Assembly (NCBI GenBank): GCA_949118805.1
Contig: CASAUJ010000048.1
Span: forward strand, 1 to 8,834
Length of the DNA stretch: 8,834 nucleotides
Source of the DNA: an uncultured Clostridia bacterium
GTDB lineage: Bacteria; Bacillota; Clostridia; TANB77; CAG-508
Reading direction: 5' to 3'
Position numbers and translations under genes: made by a program. Within the stretch, counting starts at the first letter, position 1. Each line of letters starts with the position of its first letter. The notes beneath the pieces were generated by a model. That model saw nothing but the letters and a program-made list of their open reading frames with translations. It made no database searches and was not told where the DNA came from. Positions 1 to 6,645 of this stretch are shown here, piece after piece.

Positions 1-47
1 ATTTTTTCCATATATCTCTCTAAAACAATAGCACTTCTTTCATACAT
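1..47 (-). CDS. Start of an unidentified protein, cut by the window edge
   Basis: Only the first 15 codons are in the window: ATG at 47-45, reading M-Y-E-R-S-A-I-V-L-E-R-Y-M-E-K. The start is well supported by a perfect GGAGG at 62-58 with a 10-nt spacer. The gene begins 37 nt after the stop of the six-helix membrane protein upstream and is on the same strand, so the two are probably co-transcribed. The N-terminus (MYER-A-VLERY pattern) is reminiscent of short conserved clostridial proteins of unknown function, but 15 residues are too few to name a family. That a coding region starts here is fairly sure; function is unknown. Confidence 0.7.
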   Translation of the reverse strand, partial: MYERSAIVLERYMEK

Positions 48-57
48 GTTGATGCAA

Positions 58-62
58 CCTCC
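58..62 (-). promoter_or_regulatory. Ribosome binding site of the edge-cut gene
   Basis: GGAGG read on the minus strand, 10 nt before the ATG at 47. It is the main evidence that a real gene starts here, because only 15 codons are visible. Confidence 0.75.
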
Positions 63-84
63 AAATTCAACTTTTCCTTTTCTT

Positions 85-696
85 TTATTCTTTGGTTTGT
101 TTTTTCTTCTCCCCATAATAAATTACAAAAGCCATTCCCATTCCTATATTAGCTGTTATAAATTGAGTCATCCCCATAGCATTTTGTAACTGTCCCATTA
201 TCTTTTCAGGAAACATTTTTAAGACTGCAAGTCCTTCAAAACTTCCAAAAATAATCAAGACTTTTATAGCAATTCCTACTGCACCTGCAAAAAAATAATT
301 TTTATGGTTTTCTAACATAAGATATTTGTAAGCAAAAATCAAAGCAAGATTTCCTAGCCAAATAGCAGGTATCATATATATCATATAAGGAGAAGCAGTT
401 CCCAATACATAACCACTCATAATAGTAGAAATACTTGGCATGGTAATAATACCAATTATTTTTTTCCACCCTTTTACATTCATGGCAGTTATTATTAATG
501 CCATATTGACAATGGAACCAACTACAATTTGTGAATGGGTCACAAGAATACTTTGTGCTCCAAAAACGATTTGCATTATTTGTGCTAAGAAACTTGGTAC
601 GAAAAAAGCTATCATTCCTATGATTATCGTTTGTAATAATTCCATCTTTTCTGAAAAGTAATAGATTGTTTTATTTATTGTATTTTCTTTCTCCAT
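85..696 (-). CDS. Six-helix integral membrane protein, ECF S-component-like
   Basis: A 203-residue protein that is almost entirely hydrophobic, with about six predicted membrane helices (roughly residues 21-45, 52-72, 79-98, 104-124, 133-155 and 173-195), a charged N-terminus and a lysine-rich tail (EKKKQTKE). Length and helix count fit the substrate-binding S components of energy-coupling factor transporters (about 180-200 residues, six helices), which share an ATPase module encoded elsewhere. No diagnostic substrate motif is recognisable, so this is a fold-level guess; an unrelated conserved membrane protein is equally possible. The start is ATG with an AGAGGGA-type ribosome binding site just upstream, and a promoter lies at 720-748. 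The next gene downstream starts 37 nt after its stop, suggesting a small operon. Confidence is high that it is a real gene, low for the role. Confidence 0.75.
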   Translation of the reverse strand: MEKENTINKTIYYFSEKMELLQTIIIGMIAFFVPSFLAQIMQIVFGAQSILVTHSQIVVGSIVNMALIITAMNVKGWKKIIGIITMPSISTIMSGYVLGTASPYMIYMIPAIWLGNLALIFAYKYLMLENHKNYFFAGAVGIAIKVLIIFGSFEGLAVLKMFPEKIMGQLQNAMGMTQFITANIGMGMAFVIYYGEKKKQTKE

Positions 697-719
697 TTTT
701 TTCCCTCTTTCTGCCTTCT

Positions 720-748
720 ATTATATCGAAAAAAAAACAAAAAGTCTA
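720..748 (-). promoter_or_regulatory. Promoter of the six-helix membrane protein gene
   Basis: On the minus strand, -35 TAGACT (748-743) is followed by a 17-nt T-rich spacer and a perfect -10 TATAAT (725-720), 23 bp before the start codon. The -35 begins only 3 bp after the transporter stop codon at 752-754. The spacer reads T4-G-T9; no hairpin precedes it, so I do not call it a terminator for the transporter gene. Confidence 0.65.
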
Positions 749-751
749 CCA

Positions 752-2000
752 TTATTTAAAAATTTCATCGGCATTATATTCTGTTGGTTTTAAACCTAAT
801 CTTGTTTTCATATAGCTTACTAATCCCAATGTTGTAATAAGCAAAATAATTCCTACAACAATCATGCTATTACTCGTATTGGTTATTTGCAATAAGTATG
901 ATCCCAAAAAACTAATAATAGCACGAAATACATTTCTACTAATTGCATTAACAGCATAAATTTGTGTAACAATTTTTTCGTTTGCAAAATTTCCTAAATA
1001 TCTTGTTGCTAAAATGCCACTCATCCCTTTGGCAAAATTAACCAAACTAAATCCTATTCCTAACACCCATATGGTTATCTCATAAGAAATGTTTAAAACT
1101 GCAATAATCCCTATTACAAAAATAGAAAATGTGATGGTAAACAAAATAACAGATAATGATTTATTTCGAAAAAATTGATGAAATGATAATTGCTTTTTAG
1201 AACCAAATGCAGATGCTAAACTCAAAACAGCTGCTATCATTGTGATAATTTGTTCTGGTGCTCCAATATCCACTAGTAAACTAGAACGATATGTACTCAT
1301 TAAGCAGAAAATCCCCCATGCTACTCCTGAATATAAAAATAAACTTCTTAACCTTTGTGAATTAGCAATAAATTTCATTCCTAACCATAGATCTTTTTTA
1401 TAATTTGTTTTCCTCTTTTTTTCTTCTATTTCTGTAAAACCTAATGAAATAAAAGTTGCCAAAATAGTAAAGCATAAAGATCCTATCATAGGAATATAAG
1501 GATTTATTACATATAAGAAACCGTGAAGCAACTCCTGTTATAGCATTTAATAAATAATATCCTCTCGTTCCCTCTCCTTCTAATCTCGAGAATATTTCTC
1601 CTTGTTTTTTAGTTTCAGGAATAGAATATTGTAATAATGTAGTATCAGATATGTCTTTTAAAGAAAAACACATACAACTTACAAATTGAGCAAAAATTAA
1701 ATTTCCTAAATTTTCACACCTCATAATCAATAAAATGAATATCATATTAAATAGATTGGCCAATATCGTACATTTTCTAGTTCCTATTTTATCTACAATA
1801 ATACTAGCTGGGATCTGAAAGATAATCATAAAAACTGCATAAAAGGCTCCCCCTAAAACAACTTCTGAACTAGTTAAATGTTTTACTTGTGTTAAAAACA
1901 AAAATTCAATGGCATAGTAGAAAATTAAATCTAATGAAACGGCTCGATAAAGTGAATATATTTTTATATTTTGTTTTCTTTCTTTTGCTTTTTCATTCAT
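752..2000 (-). pseudogene. MFS transporter, frameshifted by one extra base
   Basis: Two overlapping frames together make one 12-helix major facilitator protein, an efflux-type secondary transporter of the cytoplasmic membrane. The first frame (from ATG at 2000) covers residues 1-159, including the loop 2-3 motif A (D70-K-I-G-T-R-K76). It then runs off into a wrong frame after A-I-T-G-V-A-S. The second frame picks up at G-F-L-Y-V-I-N-P and runs to TAA at 754-752. Removing one base (plus-strand G at 1523) joins them as GVAS-GFLYVINP, a normal helix 5 region, and gives a 415-residue protein of typical family length. The ribosome binding site AAGGAG precedes the ATG, 22 nt after the hydrolase stop, so the gene belongs to that operon. 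Substrate is unknown. It may be a recent pseudogene or a read error, since the rest is intact. Confidence 0.85.
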
Positions 2001-2022
2001 TGGTATTTTTCTCCTTGGTTTC

Positions 2023-2907
2023 TTATTTTATATTTTGAATAAATTTTACCATTTGCTCTGCTAATATTTCTTCTTTTCCTTGATAACTATGATTTGCCCC
2101 TTGTATATAAGAGATATCTTTTTGTGAATTTGTTATTTTAGTATTCATCCAATTTACTAATTGCTCTGCTTCTTGCTGAATCATCTCTTTCTCATTTCCC
2201 CATCTCATAAATAAGGGAATATCTATCCTATTTAACACGTGGTATTCTGTATCTTTTCCAAAATTGGCAAAGTCAATTTTTTGGTAATCTCGTGCATAGC
2301 GCAAAAAAGTCTTCACAGTAATGGGATGAAGAAAAGCTTCTTTTGGCATAAAATCAAATAATCTCCCTTCTTGTTCCTTCTTTTCTGCTAATACTAAATA
2401 TTCTTTAAATTTTTCTCCCAAATATATTTTCAATGCATTTGGAATATCTACTAAAGAAAGCAAAAGAATTCCTTTTATATTTTCTAGGATCTTTTCCTTT
2501 TGTTCTTTTAATTTATGATAGGTATATACAATTTTTGTAGAACCTAAACTATGTCCTTGCAAATAAATTTTTTGATACCCTAATTCTTTTAATTTTAAAA
2601 TTGCTCCTACAATATCTTCATAGCCTTCCAATACATCTTCGTAAGAGGTTCCTATAAGCTTTTTTTCTTCTCCTTTTTCTGTCATCTTTTTCCCATATTT
2701 CACCAATTCACTGCCTCGATTATTAAACGAAAAATAATCCATTCCAATTTCTTTCACTTTTTTGGCAATGATTTCATCTCTCTCTTTTAGGGCATTACTA
2801 GCCATTCCATGGACTGCCAAAAGGATGGTATTGGTATTTTCTTTCCCTTTTTGCAAAAATCCATCCAATACCATACCATCTGTTGCTAAAAAAGTTATTT
2901 TATACAC
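2023..2907 (-). CDS. Alpha/beta hydrolase
   Basis: A 294-residue soluble alpha/beta-hydrolase fold protein without signal peptide. Visible features are the oxyanion-hole region A-V-H-G (31-34), the nucleophile elbow G-H-S-L-G (118-122, Ser120) and a late catalytic histidine in G-A-N-H-S-Y (His273). The position where the catalytic acid normally follows strand 7 reads R-W-G-N-E-K-E (235-241): Asn238 stands where Asp is usual, so Glu239 or Glu241 may serve instead, or activity may be altered. Substrate cannot be read; esterase/lipase or peptidase-like acyl hydrolase is likely. The start is GTG at 2907, chosen because AAAGGAGG (2925-2918) lies 10 nt upstream and the fold begins directly after it. 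It is the first gene of an operon with the MFS transporter 22 nt downstream, driven by the promoter at 2954-2982. Confidence 0.88.
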   Translation of the reverse strand: MYKITFLATDGMVLDGFLQKGKENTNTILLAVHGMASNALKERDEIIAKKVKEIGMDYFSFNNRGSELVKYGKKMTEKGEEKKLIGTSYEDVLEGYEDIVGAILKLKELGYQKIYLQGHSLGSTKIVYTYHKLKEQKEKILENIKGILLLSLVDIPNALKIYLGEKFKEYLVLAEKKEQEGRLFDFMPKEAFLHPITVKTFLRYARDYQKIDFANFGKDTEYHVLNRIDIPLFMRWGNEKEMIQQEAEQLVNWMNTKITNSQKDISYIQGANHSYQGKEEILAEQMVKFIQNIK

Positions 2908-2917
2908 CTCTTCTTTT

Positions 2918-2925
2918 CCTCCTTT
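2918..2925 (-). promoter_or_regulatory. Ribosome binding site fixing the GTG start of the hydrolase
   Basis: AAAGGAGG on the minus strand, a near-perfect Shine-Dalgarno, 10 nt before the GTG at 2907. No in-frame ATG is better placed, so GTG is taken as the start. Confidence 0.8.
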
Positions 2926-2953
2926 GTATTATTTTCTCTTTTTCTTTCTAAGG

Positions 2954-2982
2954 ATTATACACTTCTTTTCGAAAATTGTCAA
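2954..2982 (-). promoter_or_regulatory. Consensus promoter of the hydrolase-transporter operon
   Basis: Perfect -35 TTGACA (2982-2977), 17-nt spacer and perfect -10 TATAAT (2959-2954) on the minus strand. Transcription should start near 2947, leaving a leader of about 40 nt. This is a canonical housekeeping-sigma promoter. Confidence 0.85.
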
Positions 2983-3002
2983 ACAGAAATATTCATTTTT
3001 TT

Positions 3003-3016
3003 CGAACAAACATTTG
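3003..3016. promoter_or_regulatory. Putative LexA (SOS) box, upstream operator arm
   Basis: The 14-mer CGAACAAACATTTG matches the Bacillus-type LexA box CGAACRNRYGTTYG at 13 of 14 positions (A in place of the first G of GTT). It overlaps the first three bases of the -35 element of the radical SAM operon. It is repeated in inverted orientation at 3047-3060 with one difference. A different repressor with a similar site is possible, since clostridial LexA boxes vary. Confidence 0.65.
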
Positions 3017-3041
3017 ACATTTTATTTTTTTATGTTATAAT
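3014..3041 (+). promoter_or_regulatory. Promoter of the radical SAM DNA repair-like operon
   Basis: Perfect -35 TTGACA (3014-3019), 16-nt spacer, and perfect -10 TATAAT (3036-3041) with an extended TG at 3033-3034. Transcription should start near 3048. A promoter this strong, flanked on both sides by operator-like arms, suggests tight repression and strong induction. Confidence 0.85.
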
Positions 3042-3046
3042 GATTG

Positions 3047-3060
3047 CAAATGTTTGTTTG
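3047..3060. promoter_or_regulatory. Putative LexA (SOS) box, downstream inverted operator arm
   Basis: CAAATGTTTGTTTG is the reverse complement of the arm at 3003-3016 except for one base. Read on the minus strand it matches CGAACRNRYGTTYG at 12 of 14 positions. It covers the predicted transcription start and ends at the ribosome binding site (GGAG, 3060-3063). Since only this arm would be transcribed, the pair is a DNA operator rather than an RNA hairpin. Confidence 0.55.
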
Positions 3061-3074
3061 GAGTTGATTAAAAT

Positions 3075-4373
3075 ATGGAAGTTTTAGATAAATTAAAAAT
3101 TTTAGCAGATTCTGCTAAATATGATGCTTCTTGCAGTTCAAGTGGAAGTACTCGTAAAAATAAAAACAATGGAATTGGAAATGGACATGTTTCTGGTATC
3201 TGTCATAGTTGGGGAGCAGATGGTAGATGTATCTCTTTATTAAAAATCCTTCTTAGTAATGCTTGTATTTATGATTGTAAATATTGTATCAATCGTTGTC
3301 GTAATTCCATTAAGAGAGCTACTTTCACACCACGTGAAGTGGCTGATTTAACAATACACTTTTATAAAAGAAATTATATCGAAGGGCTTTTCTTAAGTTC
3401 TGCTGTCACAAAATCTCCTAATCATACCATGGAACAGCTTGTAGAAACAATTTCTATTTTAAGAAAAGAATATCATTTTAATGGTTATATTCATTGCAAA
3501 ACGATTCCTGGTTGTGCACAAGAATTAATTGACAAATTAGGTGGTTTTGTAGACCGACTTAGTATTAATATTGAACTTCCTTCTCATGATAGTTTAAAAT
3601 TATTGGCTCCACAGAAAGAAAAACAAGATATCTTAACTCCCATGACATATGTTTCAAATGGAATTAAAAAAAATCAACTCGAAAAAAGTAAATTAAAACC
3701 CTCTTTTGTACCTGCTGGACAAACAACACAACTAATTGTAGGGGCTACTCCTGAGAGCGATCTTAAAATTTTAAAATTATCCGAAGGGCTTTATCAAAAA
3801 TTACATTTAAAAAGAGTCTACTATTCTGCTTATATAAGTGTAAATCAAGATAAAAATCTACCCACTCTAAAAACCCCTCCCTTACTTCGCGAAAACAGGT
3901 TATATCAAGCAGATTGGCTCCTTCGTTTTTATGGTTTTACAGCCCAAGAATTATTAAATGAATCCCATCCTAATTTTAACCCTCTCTTAGATCCCAAATG
4001 TGATTGGGCTTTACAAAATATAGATAAATTTCCTATTGAAGTTAATACTGCTGACTACTTTTCTTTGCTCCGTATTCCTGGTATTGGAATCATTTCCGCC
4101 CAAAAAATCATTCGTGCAAGACGTGAATTTTTATTGGATTTTGAAGCTTTGAAAAAACTTGGTATTACCTTAAAAAGAGCCAAATATTTTATCACTTGTA
4201 AAGGAAAATATTATCAGCACGCTTGTCAATTTAACCCCAATTTCATCCAAACTAATCTCATTTATCAAGAGCGAAATGAGTTACCATTGCCTCAATTTGA
4301 GCAATTATCTCTTTTCGACCATTTATTTCCCACCAAGGAGGATCAATTAAAATGTCTAACTGGAAACTTATAA
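3075..4373 (+). CDS. Putative DNA modification/repair radical SAM protein (TIGR03916-like)
   Basis: A 432-residue cytoplasmic protein. The radical SAM iron-sulfur motif CX3CX2C is at C64-I-Y-D-C68-K-Y-C71, with C75 following. Extra N-terminal cysteines C20, C43 and C52 flank a Gly/Ser/Asn/Lys-rich stretch (about 20-40). The barrel continues through I-H-C-K-T-I-P-G (139-146), L-S-I-N-I-E-L-P (162-169) and the late motif L-I-V-G-A-T-P-E-S-D (220-229). A helix-hairpin-helix DNA-binding motif, I-P-G-I-G-I-I-S-A-Q-K-I (334-345), lies in the C-terminal third. This architecture, and the adjacent partner, identify the TIGR03916 family, which is found with TIGR03914/TIGR03915 proteins; a DNA repair or modification role is inferred for the family from HhH and uracil-DNA glycosylase links, not demonstrated. 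The start is ATG with GGAG 11 nt upstream. The stop overlaps the partner's start by 22 nt, so they are translated together. The promoter carries SOS-like boxes. Confidence 0.92.
   Translation: MEVLDKLKILADSAKYDASCSSSGSTRKNKNNGIGNGHVSGICHSWGADGRCISLLKILLSNACIYDCKYCINRCRNSIKRATFTPREVADLTIHFYKRNYIEGLFLSSAVTKSPNHTMEQLVETISILRKEYHFNGYIHCKTIPGCAQELIDKLGGFVDRLSINIELPSHDSLKLLAPQKEKQDILTPMTYVSNGIKKNQLEKSKLKPSFVPAGQTTQLIVGATPESDLKILKLSEGLYQKLHLKRVYYSAYISVNQDKNLPTLKTPPLLRENRLYQADWLLRFYGFTAQELLNESHPNFNPLLDPKCDWALQNIDKFPIEVNTADYFSLLRIPGIGIISAQKIIRARREFLLDFEALKKLGITLKRAKYFITCKGKYYQHACQFNPNFIQTNLIYQERNELPLPQFEQLSLFDHLFPTKEDQLKCLTGNL
4335..4341 (+). promoter_or_regulatory. Ribosome binding site of the partner gene, inside the radical SAM gene
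   Basis: AAGGAGG, 10 nt before the ATG at 4352, within the last codons of the radical SAM gene. It decides the 22-nt overlapping start of the downstream gene. Confidence 0.85.
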
Positions 4374-5110
4374 ATCAAACTTATTTATATGATGGAACAT
4401 TTTATGGATTTCTTAGCCTCGTGTTCCATTGTTATGTAACAAAAACTTTACCACAAAAAATCTTTTCGGAAAAAGAATACATTTCTAATTTCTTGGATTC
4501 TACTACCTTGATCGAAACAGATTTAAAAAAAGCCCAAAGGGTGTTTGATGGTATTGAAAAAAATATCGGCTACACGACTCTTTACAACGCTTATTATGCC
4601 TTTCTATCTTGCGAAAAAAAGAAAGAAATAAATTTACTCTATTATCTTTGTGATGGTTTCGAATTAGGTCCAAAAATCAATCATAGGCTTTCTGTTTCCT
4701 ATGTCTTTCAAGTTATGAGTATGAAAAAAAGAAGTTTTGGTGAATGTCATCGATTAAAAGGATTACTTCGCTTCCAAGAACTTGGAAATCATCTATATTA
4801 TGCTTCCCTTCATCCCGATAATAATATCTTAGAACCTTTAGGGCATCATTTTATCAATCGATTCCTACAGCAAAACTTCATGATACAGGATAAGAGAAGA
4901 GATATTGGCTTTCTGTACAATGGGAAAGAATATCAAATAATAGACACTCATGACCTAAAAATTCCTACTATTTCAGAAGAAGAACAGAAATACCAAGAGT
5001 TATGGAAATTGTTTTTTAATACCATTTCTATTCCTGAACGAAAAAATTCAAAATGCCAAATGCAATATATGCCTAAAAAATATTGGAAAGACTTAATAGA
5101 AGAACCTTAA
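4352..5110 (+). CDS. Putative DNA metabolism protein with DUF4130 domain (TIGR03915-like)
   Basis: A 252-residue soluble protein, the usual partner of the preceding radical SAM enzyme. The N-terminal half opens with Y-L-Y-D-G-T-F-Y-G-F-L (11-21), typical of TIGR03915. The C-terminal half shows the DUF4130 signature: H133-R-L-K-G-L-L-R-F (133-141), Y-Y-A-S-L-H-P-D (149-156), L-G-H-H-F-I-N-R-F (163-171), I-Q-D-K-R-R-D (178-184), L-W-K-L-F-F (218-222 region), E-R-K-N (229-232) and M-P-K-K-Y-W (240-245). In other genomes this part is fused to a uracil-DNA glycosylase-like domain (TIGR03914); here that domain is absent, so this is the standalone form. No catalytic activity has been shown for the family to my knowledge. 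It overlaps the upstream gene by 22 nt, and its stop codon overlaps that of the convergent DUF4097 gene. Identity is confident, function is inference. Confidence 0.92.
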   Translation: MSNWKLINQTYLYDGTFYGFLSLVFHCYVTKTLPQKIFSEKEYISNFLDSTTLIETDLKKAQRVFDGIEKNIGYTTLYNAYYAFLSCEKKKEINLLYYLCDGFELGPKINHRLSVSYVFQVMSMKKRSFGECHRLKGLLRFQELGNHLYYASLHPDNNILEPLGHHFINRFLQQNFMIQDKRRDIGFLYNGKEYQIIDTHDLKIPTISEEEQKYQELWKLFFNTISIPERKNSKCQMQYMPKKYWKDLIEEP

Positions 5111-5122
5111 TCTTCTATTAAG
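5092..5122. terminator. Perfect inverted repeat across convergent stop codons, probable bidirectional terminator
   Basis: CTTAATAGAAGA (5092-5103) and TCTTCTATTAAG (5111-5122) form a perfect 12-bp stem with a 7-nt loop. The loop and inner stem hold the stop codons of both convergent genes (5108-5110 plus, 5107-5109 minus). There is no strong U-tract on either side, so termination may be weak or helped by transcript collision. The arms are coding on both strands, giving the similar endings D-L-I-E-E-P and G-L-I-E-D. Confidence 0.55.
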
Positions 5123-5964
5123 CCTTTCTCAAATTCGATTGTCATTTCACCAATTCCCGCTTCTACTTCAATGATAGCATCTCCACTACCAATTACGGAT
5201 TCATCTGAAACTTTTTGTCCTGCTACTTTAAAATTCCCTAATCCTGTTTCAGCTTTTATTTGATAATCTTCTTTCTCTCCTATTAGTCCTAATTCCATTT
5301 TTCCAATTCCACAATGAATCTCTGCCTTTTCTGTAATTTTACTTTTGAAAGCTAGTTTTCCGATTCCACCTTCTAACTTTAATCTTTCCATTTCTGCTTT
5401 ATGAATAACTGTTTCTCCTGCTCCTAATTTTATTTTCGCATATTGTGCAGACAATTCCTTTATGTTACATTTTCCAATTCCTATTTCTAATCTCATGTTT
5501 TCTGCATTTAAATATTCTATTTCTGTTTCATTAACTCCTGTTTTCATATTAATTTCTTCTAGTATTATGGTTTCTGGTATATAAATTGTTACTTCCGATT
5601 TTGTATCATGGATTCCCCAAAAATTTCTAATTACTTTTGTATCTTTAATTTCTAGCTTATTTTGTTTCGCCTCACATTTAAATTCATCAGAAACATTTGA
5701 AACATCCACTTTTAAGGTATTTCCTTTTTTTATCTTTAATTGACAAACACTAAGATCAATATCTAAATTAGTTATATTGGTATATTCTTGTTCCCATTTT
5801 GTTATCATAGCAGTATCTTCTGTATAATTTTGAAAAATTTCCATTCCTGTTCCAATCCCAAAAAGAATGGTAATTCCAAACACAATCATTCCAATGATTG
5901 TAATACATAAATAAATGGCAAAGGCAATGGCTCCATATTTAATTATTTTTTGAAAGTTTGTCAT
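5107..5964 (-). CDS. DUF4097-type beta-solenoid membrane protein
   Basis: A 285-residue protein with one long N-terminal hydrophobic segment (about 11-37) as membrane anchor and a large extracytoplasmic domain of short beta strands. The domain carries a glycine repeat G-[IAL]-G-[KEN] at 162, 181, 200, 219, 241 and 270; the first four are spaced exactly 19 residues apart, as expected for the rungs of a beta-solenoid. This fits the DUF4097 (putative adhesin) group, which often sits beside LiaF-like or PspC-like envelope stress proteins. The real role is unknown; adhesion is not shown. The ATG overlaps the stop of the LiaF-like gene (ATGA at 5964-5961), so the two are translationally coupled. 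It is the last gene of the operon and ends against the convergent DUF4130 gene. Confidence 0.82.
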   Translation of the reverse strand: MTNFQKIIKYGAIAFAIYLCITIIGMIVFGITILFGIGTGMEIFQNYTEDTAMITKWEQEYTNITNLDIDLSVCQLKIKKGNTLKVDVSNVSDEFKCEAKQNKLEIKDTKVIRNFWGIHDTKSEVTIYIPETIILEEINMKTGVNETEIEYLNAENMRLEIGIGKCNIKELSAQYAKIKLGAGETVIHKAEMERLKLEGGIGKLAFKSKITEKAEIHCGIGKMELGLIGEKEDYQIKAETGLGNFKVAGQKVSDESVIGSGDAIIEVEAGIGEMTIEFEKGLIED

Positions 5965-6644
5965 TTTATTTCGACACCTCCAAACATAGCTGTTCCATTA
6001 ATATAAATAGTTGGTAAATTTTCATTATATTCTATTCTTGTCTTGTTTTGAACCCCTCCAAAAACAGGAGTTGATTTCACTTTAATGTTTACTCCACTTG
6101 GAACTCTTATTTCAACTCCTCCAAAAACAGCATTGGCATTAATCACTTGATCTTGTTTTAGAATTGCTTTTGAAAGATCTAATGTAACACTTCCAAAAAT
6201 AGCATCTAAATTAGCTCCTTTGAATTCTTGCCCAGATAAATCTGCTTTTTGTTCTCCAAAAGTTGCACAATAGCTTTCAAAACCTTCCTTATTGTTATTT
6301 AAATTTTTGATTTTATCTGTTATTTTTTGATGAAAAACATCTTTTAATAAAATACTAATTCCTATCATAATTAAGATAAATGGAAAAATTAATTTTACAA
6401 TTAATCCAAAAGATAAGATATTTTGGGCACACAATAGTAATGCAACTCCTATTACAAGCCAAATGAAATTCCACATTTTTTCACTGCTTCTGAACAATTC
6501 AATAAAACTTGGTATAATAATAAATAAAGTCCACCATCCTTGAAAGAAAATATTAATTTTTGTAATTCCTACTGCATTTAGCCCAATGATTACTCCAATT
6601 AAAATCAAAGCTACTCCCCATAATATATTTCCAAATTTTTTCAT
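5961..6644 (-). CDS. LiaF-like membrane protein (DUF5668 plus LiaF C-terminal domain)
   Basis: A 227-residue protein with four predicted membrane helices in the first 100 residues (about 8-28, 36-52, 58-74, 77-100), resembling the DUF5668 region. A C-terminal beta-rich domain carries five [A/P]-x-F-G motifs (T-F-G at 128, I-F-G 149, V-F-G 174, V-F-G 195, M-F-G 221). This repeat is characteristic of the LiaF C-terminal domain. In Bacillus, LiaF restrains the LiaRS two-component system that answers cell-wall antibiotics; here no kinase or regulator is adjacent, so I infer only a cell-envelope sensing or stress role. It starts 1 nt after the nucleotidase stop with AGGAAG as ribosome binding site, and its TGA overlaps the next gene's ATG. 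The domain assignment is confident, the role tentative. Confidence 0.85.
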   Translation of the reverse strand: MKKFGNILWGVALILIGVIIGLNAVGITKINIFFQGWWTLFIIIPSFIELFRSSEKMWNFIWLVIGVALLLCAQNILSFGLIVKLIFPFILIMIGISILLKDVFHQKITDKIKNLNNNKEGFESYCATFGEQKADLSGQEFKGANLDAIFGSVTLDLSKAILKQDQVINANAVFGGVEIRVPSGVNIKVKSTPVFGGVQNKTRIEYNENLPTIYINGTAMFGGVEIK

Positions 6645-6645
6645 T

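Noticed and set aside
440..661. Plus-strand open frame opposite the six-helix membrane protein
   Set aside because: It lies wholly inside a well-supported gene on the other strand, has no ribosome binding site, and its hydrophobic composition is a mirror of that gene.
726..742. T4-G-T9 tract (minus strand) as an intrinsic terminator of the transporter operon
   Set aside because: No stable hairpin precedes it, and it is fully explained as the spacer of the promoter at 720-748.
2970..2983. A further SOS box near the -35 of the hydrolase promoter (CGAAAATTGTCAAA)
   Set aside because: Too many mismatches to the LexA consensus, especially in the GTTYG half.
2762..3040. Plus-strand open frame over the hydrolase start and divergent promoter region
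   Set aside because: It overlaps the hydrolase N-terminus and both promoters, and its Phe/Ser-rich sequence is what T-rich intergenic DNA encodes by chance.
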